64,000 nt of DNA, taken from contig NC_087074.1 of assembly GCF_026151205.1 (NCBI RefSeq), positions 7,247,726 through 7,311,725 of the forward strand. The letters run 5' to 3'. The stretch comes from Bolinopsis microptera. Lineage: Eukaryota > Ctenophora > Tentaculata > Lobata > Bolinopsidae. Both the position numbers and the translations under genes were made by a program. This document shows, one piece after another, positions 34,401-43,400 of the stretch. Within the stretch, counting starts at the first letter, position 1; each line of letters begins with the position of its first letter. Under the pieces are notes generated by a model, which searched no databases, was not told where the DNA came from, and worked only from the letters and a program-made list of their open reading frames with translations.

Positions 34401-37400
34401 GGACTCTTTCAAAAGGATATCTTCATTCTAGAGAAAATTTAATCTACAAGTATAAGCTGGGTATTCACCAGAATCTGCAATATTATTTAGCAAATTGTGC
34501 GATGTTTCCATTCCTCGGTTGCAACATTGCCAGACGTCACGGATTTTATATCAGAACCTGTTTTCATATCAAATAAGTGTTAACGTGGTCTAGACTCTTC
34601 ATTAGATCACATGGGCTGTGATCCTCTCTCTGATTGGTCCACAGCAGGAATACTGCGCTGTGATTGGCCGAGAGGGGGACTATTGGTTGGAAGGTCGGTG
34701 AAGTGAATGAGAATGATTTGCTCAACACTTCACCGTTCATTGTAATCTAATTACTTGAAATATTCGCCACTCGACTGTGTCCTGTGTTGCAGGCTATCAC
34801 GACAGTGCGAATTGCGAGAGGACCAGTAACTGACCAGTAACTGGTAGTGACCAGTGATCTGGTTTAGTTGATGGGCTAATCGTTATCAGGATGTGTATTT
34901 GTATAGACCCCTCTCCATTATCACCCTCCCTCACTCCTGCGTCTGTAAACTACTCCGCCCACCAATAAACACTCTTAACACTGTTAACTCCACCAATATT
35001 ATACTGTATCGAGTATCCGCGTGTGAAAATTGGTAAATAAAACACCACGTGACAGTTGATAAAGTCCCACGTGTGTGTCTTGATAAACTGACCATGTCTG
35101 AAACAATGCTATTTCTAACTCAGTTCTGGTTCTAACATCCTGATAATGGAATGAGTGGGGTATGTATTTCATATGGGAGCCTGTCTGGTATGGGTTCAGT
35201 AATACCACGTGATATCAGAAACAGTATGAGTTGTGCGTTATCACGCGGGCGAGATCACATGACCGACTCGTTAGGGCCAGACTGACAATGCGTTAATAGT
35301 TTAAATCTATTATATCTCCCACTTTGTATTACTTTTATCACTACCATCAAGTCCAGCGAGCCTTGTCAACCCCGTCTGAGGGGAACAGAACATGAAGTGA
35401 GAGTGTCCGGATAAATCAGACCTACTGTCAGAGCAGATGTACTTCATCTTATTTATGCTATTTACATGTGAATTTTGAAACCAGGAATCAGGAATCGGGA
35501 TACCACCAACCATCACATTTTTAGTTATAGGATCATCCCTCATTAAACTCACCAGCTCATAACGATAGCACTATAACTCCATAATATTGTTCTTTATTAA
35601 CTAAGATAACACTAGACTAACTCAGATAACACTATATTAAGTCAGATAGTAAACCAATAAAGCTCACTAAAACTAGTCTGATAAACCAGCCTCTATCAGC
35701 CCCTCTAACCAGTCTGTTAACATCAGTATACTAACCATCCTCTCTCTCTCTGCAGGCTATACCAGTCTTAGAGCACGAGTTTAAACTCTACAAAGGAGCA
35801 CCCCCCAAGATGGTCAAGGAAAAGCTTGCGGAGGATCTAGGCTTGGAGTACTGCACTGTAACCAATTTCTTTTCTCACTGCCCTTCATCCAACTCTCTCT
35901 TTAAAAACGATGGTTAGTTAGTTTAAAGTTAAAAGTTATATTATAGTGGCGTTCCTTGATTAATTGTTTGCCTCGACAGATTCTGTGATAGCTTAACCGC
36001 TGCTGTATTCATAGATTTTCGGGCGAAGGTTTGTCTTTAAAAGTCAGAATTAGTACCACAGTCGACAGATATCTGATAGTTCATGTCAAGTTTCCTTAAT
36101 TGAGTTACACATAAACTGGGGGTTGAATGGAGTAACTATCAGCAATGCCAACCTCAAATGATTCGGCTTCACAGAGCTTTAAAAGTCCTTTCCTCTAAAG
36201 TGACAATACACAAAGTAAGTAACAGATAATAGAGCCAGAAATAGAGACTCTGATAACTCCTCACCTACCGTCCTATCACTCTCGTCATACCTTTTGTAGC
36301 ATTGTCCTCCTCAATTCCTCATCAACTAGTCAATACCTTCCCCTCCTGCTGGTAAAATATAGCTTACCTCATCAACTAGTCAATACTCTCCCCCCCCCCC
36401 CCTAAAATATAGCTTATGTGCACACTGGTAAAGCTATGCAGCGCTTATCTGACCTTCACCGATACTCCAAATAACACCGAAAATCAGCGTTAACATTTTG
36501 GTATGCAGAGTTTGTTAGTGGATAAAAGTTAATAAAAGGAATGTATCTTGACTCGGCGGTTATTTTAAATATGCGTGGTCACTCGATAACGTAAACATTT
36601 AAACCTAACCTTTGATTCGTTAGAAAGTGCTAAGTAAACCACCATGACCTGTTCGACCCAATTCAGACTTTTGAATTAAACATATACAATGAGGTCTGAT
36701 CTTCTTGCAGCTTGACTCGCCAGTAATTTGAAATGTGCGTGATAACTAAGGTTAAGTTATAAGTGATAGAACGTACTGTTCACTAACCTCCACAGTGCAG
36801 AACTACAGACCAGCTAACGAACTAATAGTAATCCCCGACCTGAAAATATGTTCTCATTTCTTGTAAAAACAAATGTTAACACCAGGTATTTCGAGATCTG
36901 TTTGAGTCTGCGCCACCCCTATCATAGCATCATAAACATCCCTACTCCTTTATAATAGTGTTGATTGGCAGTCTGTTGACTGTGTACCGCCCATTAGCTA
37001 CTAAAGGTCGGCGCCCACGTGATAACGCGCAACTCCACCGATAATAACATTACCTAGCTACTAAAATCATTATCCACATAACAGTAAGAATACAGTGTTA
37101 TACAGTGAATAGCACGTTATTATCCATAATGTGGTGGTTTTATCAGAGGATCTGAAACCGTAAATCTGATTGACGTGGAACAGTTTACAGTTCGTAAGAA
37201 AACTGCTATTGTTACCAGGTTAAGTCTCAGTATGGAGACTAGTAACCACGTTAATCAGGGTGAAACATTACAGACAGTATCAAGGTTATGAGTATATTAG
37301 AAATACTGTAAAAAACAGTATTAAAACTATAAATCTAATCGTCCTCTTTATTTCAGTGACATACAGTTCGTGCCTGCCCACCATGGTGAAGTACCCCTCC

Positions 37401-40400
37401 CCAATGGACACCCTGCACAGCTTCAAACCTGACTTCCACCCCCAACTACCCCCTCTGAGCCCAATGGGCCGGGTACCGGGGCTCAGTCCTCTACACACTC
37501 TCACTGCTCTTCATAGCCAGGAGCTACAGGTACGTTACTCCAGATAACTTCCTCAGAGGGGGGCTATCTGTGGGGCTTGGTGCTCACAGATTAGCGCTTA
37601 TAAATAATACATAGCGTAAACAACATAATCGGTTAATTCCTCCTCAACAATCTTTCTCTTTTACTCTTTTAGAACCTGCCAAAACGTTTTCACAAAATTA
37701 AACTCCACTTTGCCAGATTATAGCTTTGTCCCAGTCCCAGATGTTTATACCCTCCCACTATCTAAATACTCAGCAGGCAGCACCTATCTAGATTCCTAGA
37801 CCCTACTTAGTAGACCCCTAAAGTTCCATTAAATTTCAGAACGGCTTACTTGGACGATCCAAATCGTTCTTATTAGACGCAAACAAAGAACTGGACACAC
37901 TGAAGATTGTCGCTGCTCTCAAGAACAGACTAAGACTATTAAACATCTCCCTACACACCTTTATTGACAGCGTTCTGTTGAGGAAACACAATGGCACCAT
38001 GGTGAGTTACACAGTGGGTAATCTAGTGGGTAATCTATTGAGTAATACTCACTACTCACTACTCACTACTCGCACACTCTCTGAGGTCTGAGTATGTAAT
38101 GGTAGATGATGCTTTACTAAAACAAGAGTGAGATATGGATGAACTCTTCAAACCTCGTTACTACCAAACAAGCACCCCTTATTGGAAATAGTTTTGAACA
38201 CCACATTCTGGATAACACGATCAAATAGATAAGAATAAGTTTGTTATCTCTACTTAAAATGATACATATACTTGTACGTGAGCTACAACCAGGACGGACA
38301 CTAATAACGCACTATCCCCTGCAGGTGACCCTGAACGATCTGCTGCTTCACCCCCGACCCTACATTACACTAAACCCGCACCAGAAGGAAGTGTTCCTCA
38401 CCATCAACCACTGGCTGGATAGACAACCGGCTGAACAACTCGCTTCTATCTCAGCTTTCAAGCCTTTCGGTGAGGATTCTTTTGTCTTCTCTGCAACTTT
38501 AATCTCTATCATATACTTGGACTTATTGAGCAATCTGAAGTCTGAATAATCCTGACATGTTCTACAAATACCACTCTGACATTACCTCCCTGTTCCTCCA
38601 CTTAATATTACATATATTTCAGACTCGTTGTTGTTCAGCAGCATGGAGATGACAGAGATTCAGAACATCATCTCCGAGACTCACAAGTTTCTGAAGCAGT
38701 ATAATCTATCACAGGTATCCACCAATAAACTCAGCTCTTCATAAGCTTGACCCTCATTCGTCGTACCTTATTGGTCCGAAATAAGTTTTCATTCTCTCAA
38801 CTTTTATTGCGAACTTTCAATTGCTGAGCGAGAGAACGAATAAGATGAATGAAAACGTACCTATCAATGATCGAATAATTTGCAAAGATTTCATTTTTGA
38901 ATAAATCTATTTTTTTAATAAATTCCCTGGCTTCTTATAAAGCTTCGAAATGTTTGAAAACGAAAGTTAAATCTAACGAATGATACGTAGATTCATTTTC
39001 TCACTAATTTATCTACCCCCTGTTTCACTTTCACTAACCCTCTTTCTCTCCCCAGGACAGGTTTGCTACCAGAGTACTCTCAGTCAGACCGGAGGTGTTG
39101 CAGGACCTTTTCAACTCAGCTCCCCGGACCTGGACCCAGCTGACTCACGAGCAGAGGAACATCTGCCACATCCTGAGGGAGTGGATTAATGACAAGGACA
39201 AGTTCGCTCTCTTCCTCGACAGCCAGGAGAGGTGAGAGAGAGAGAGAGAGCACACTTTACTTTTCAATATTCAGTAATATTCAGGATAACTTTCACTGAC
39301 TGTTTTATCGCTTCTTTTACGTGGAAAACCTTTCATAAAACTTCTAAATTCTGCAAGTTTCAATGGGCCTTATCGGCCAATGACCTTATCGGCTAGATCA
39401 GCATAAAATATCTTAATATTGTAACATTCAGCAGTGCATTAAAAGTGTTATATTTACCCCCTTGATCTCACAATGGTAGATTAAGCTACTGTGAAGATTC
39501 AGGCATTTTAAAACTGCTAATTGAGATAATAAGGGCGTTTATTGGCCTTATTGAGAAAGAGCAGTGGACCATTATCTGGGTAGACTACTCGACTGGATAG
39601 AAGGGCCGTGATAAGGTTCATTTAATGGGAGACGGACAAATTCCACCGTAAAAAGCACGGTAGTAGCGCGGCAGGTCCCTTGTATTGAGGGTGTTATTGG
39701 TAATAAGAGGATTATGTGAGGGGTTTTAACAGTCTCTTTTCTCCCTTATCAGCAGCACGCCTAACTGTTCCGATAGTAACGCAACAAATCTAATTACCCG
39801 GATTATTGCAATTTTAATTCGGGGTATTTAGAATAGGGCTCAACGGTTATCATCACTTTCCAATAAGATGGTTCGTGATAAGAGGGTAAAGTGAGCGGTT
39901 CCGTGATTTTTAACACTGCACACAGCTGCATTGTTCTTCGGAACTGAACACGTGCGCTGAATTCATGGTCGTCACGGTACTGTTCACTACTGTATCCGTG
40001 ACATCTAGCCTCCACGTGAAGGGCAAGCCGATAAAACAATCCGTGAACTTGACGATAACAACCGATAAGCAGGTTTAAACCAACCAGTCACCTGTTTACC
40101 TGGTCACTTACTAACATTATGTGTTTCAGCAAGTCTCCTAAAGTGTCCAGAACGTCTCCCTTGCCCAGTGGTAGTAGAACCGGGAGTGCAGCTAACCCCT
40201 TTATCTTCCCCAACACTTCAATGGTGAGTTTAACAACTAAATATTTCCGATCTACTTCATGTACAGTTTACAACTGGTTTCTGGTCCGTCCAGGTTCAGA
40301 CACGGAGTTGTGGAGCTTCTGGTGAGGCCCAGGAACTGGTAGCGGTCTGGTAGAGGGAATCCTCCCCCCCCCCAGTCTCCTGTCACGTGTTAACCACGTG

Positions 40401-43400
40401 ATAATAAGGTCACGTGATGTCCAATAACCGGTCGCAGGGTTGACTCATAACGGCGCGCGCATGGTCCTCCTTTATTGGAATTACGCTCAGAATGATTGAA
40501 AATCCCTCCCACATCTTTGCGTCTTAAACAAAACATATATACAGTTCTCGGAGTTGAAATTGTGATTATAATTTTAACAGAGTCTTTTGAAATCCCAACA
40601 AATAACGAATGTCCTGCCCCAGGTAAAAACGACACTACCAGTGATAACATCCAGCCTGCCTCTTAGTTTGAGCAGTGGAGTCTGTCTTAACAGTGGAGTC
40701 AGTACTCCCTCCGTCCGCAGTCCACCTACAACTATCATCCAGACTCTCGCTACATCCTCCACCAGGTATGTTTTTACCACTTTTACCACTTTTACCACTT
40801 TAGCTACTGCTTACTGGGTTGTATTTGCCACTTAATACCACAGTCACCCACATTTCACGACACGATAGCTATTTCAAAAGATCTTTAGAACTTCTGGTAT
40901 GCGACAGTAACAGTTACTAAATACATTACTTCTATTAGCTGAACTGCAAATCTAGCCAACAATAAGGGTCGGAACTGTACTGCTAAGTTTTCAGCCCGCT
41001 TACTATTTGGCATATCTATCACCCTATCCCAGTATACATTTCACATGGCCCCTTTCCCTGCTCCGAATCTCCATATTCGCATTAATAATACAGCAATGAC
41101 ACCTACCTAACGGCTCCCTCCCAAATATTGACAAATACAGTGCTTATAGTTCTATTAAATCTATACCTGTACCTCTGATTCGCTGCCGGTGGTCCCCGAG
41201 TTTGACGAATTGTTGGCTATTTAGAGTAGAGCACGGCTGGAGAGTAGTGAAAAGGAGAAACATTAACAGTTGCTACATTAAATGTCAGTAGTGCTAATCT
41301 TACCTGCAATTAAATTAGCATCAATTGGAGGTATACATTAAGACAGCCAGAGACTGTGTCACCACGTCGCACCCCCTATTTTACAGTGCCTAATTGGGTT
41401 ACTAGATATATCTATATTTTGTTGTGGCCCCACGGGGCTCAGACGCGTGCACTGCTCCCCGCAGATAGGCACTACTAATTAATTTAATGGACACACTTAC
41501 TACTACTAGATTAAATAGGGGACTTGTAAGGCTTTCAGTATGGAAGCTTTCTAACGACAACTTGGGGCTAATGAAGATTGACTTTTCATCCGCCGATATT
41601 AAGTCCTGAAAACGTTTTGACCACTGATTTTAACCACAAATTTAATAAAAGGATTAGGTAAGGATCCGGGTTAGCGTTTTGTTAAAACAAGACGTGTCTA
41701 ATAATCATGAATATTAAGCAGGGGTGTAGGAATAATACCCCTGATATTAAGGGCTTGGTACTTTGGGCTAAGTTGTAGCTCACATTGGAGCGGTAAAAGC
41801 CGAAGCTCCTCACTTATTTGTGGTAGGATCTGCAAAATAAAGTAGATAATTCTCAGCTAGATAATGTGGTAATACCAGTATTATATCCACAGCATATATC
41901 CACATACACAGTTAGCATTATATCCACATGGTAGTCCTATTACTTTAGTGATATAAATACGGTGCTGATACTTTTAGCAAGTTTTCTCTCCTATTGTCCT
42001 GCCTTATAATATAACCCGCTGCTTAGTCTCAAATACTGGCGAGAACTGCGAAGAAGAATAATCCCAGATACTGTGTGCAGAGGTAGACAATACTCCTTCC
42101 ATCCCATGATTGCATTAAGAGTGCAGATAGTTTACTGTACTAGCTTACTAGCTATTATACTGCAAGGCTACTAGCTGCGTATTAAGTGCGTGGTTACTTG
42201 CTGCGACCTGTGAATTGTGATGAGTAGTTGCCACAAACTTCTCGTGAGGCTAGTGAGTTGTAATTGTCTTATTATCCTGTCTGCAACGTGTAGATTTAGT
42301 ATACAGCATGTGGTAAATAACACGTGTCTTATTTTGACGTTGCAAATAAAATCTGTGACGTCACGCGACGTGAAGTGTGACGTCTCCCGTCACGCCACGT
42401 GACGTCATAAGATGTTCGAGAATACTCCGTGTTTTTTTTTGCATCCTGGCTCGTGCCTCCAAGAAATGGGCCGAATGTGAAGACTGCACATGCGCCAACT
42501 GCGATCTGAAGTCCTTACAATAAATAACTAAATTAGACCCTTACGTTCGATTGTTAAACCTGATTCTTGAAAATTCTGTTAGATTTGACGAGATTAACAA
42601 AAGAAGGAGGCTTGTTAACAGGATGTTAATCAAGTGTAGAGAATTAAAGGAATCAAATTAATGAAAATACTCTGATTTTCCGGCCATCATCAGGTGTTTG
42701 TGACTGACCACGTGACACAGTACTTCTTCCTGATTGGAGGGCCAGACTCGGCTGTGGTCGCTGATTGGCTAACTGTGGTTTCTATCAGACAGTGTCTAAC
42801 TTGATTCCATAAAACAAGAAAACACCTAGCCACTGAAAATCTGGGTATTGTTTAGCTTTTACTCGAGTACTATTCCCTGAGAGCAGCCTCTACTTTATAA
42901 GTGTAGTGAGGACAGGATTAATTTTAGGAACAAATTATGAGAATAAATCAATCAGTTGTAAAACTCTATCCCTCATCTGATTACCGTGGTTATTATTATC
43001 ATTACCATTGTTAAAAAGAGAATCTCACCCACACCCTTCTCAGAGAGGGAGAGAGAGAGAGAGAGAGAGATGTTTTTACAAGTTTACAGTGTCTTCGTTA
43101 GAGCGTGAAATGTAATTATGGTTGAAAGTTTGGATCTATCTTTGGTGGCTTATTCTGTTCGTGTAACCATTACAGGTGGAAAGTGTTATAGAGCGCTGTA
43201 GAGCCTGAGATACGTGCTTAACCACTGGCAAACGCCCCTACAATACTCGAACACATATTCTTCCAATACTTGCAACACTTACACATATACTTCCAGTACT
43301 TACAACACTGATAAATACTTACAATACTTCCAATACTGATAAATACTCGGGGGGATTGTACGAGGTTTGACCCTCCCCTCTTGGCTTTTGTTAAGATGTT

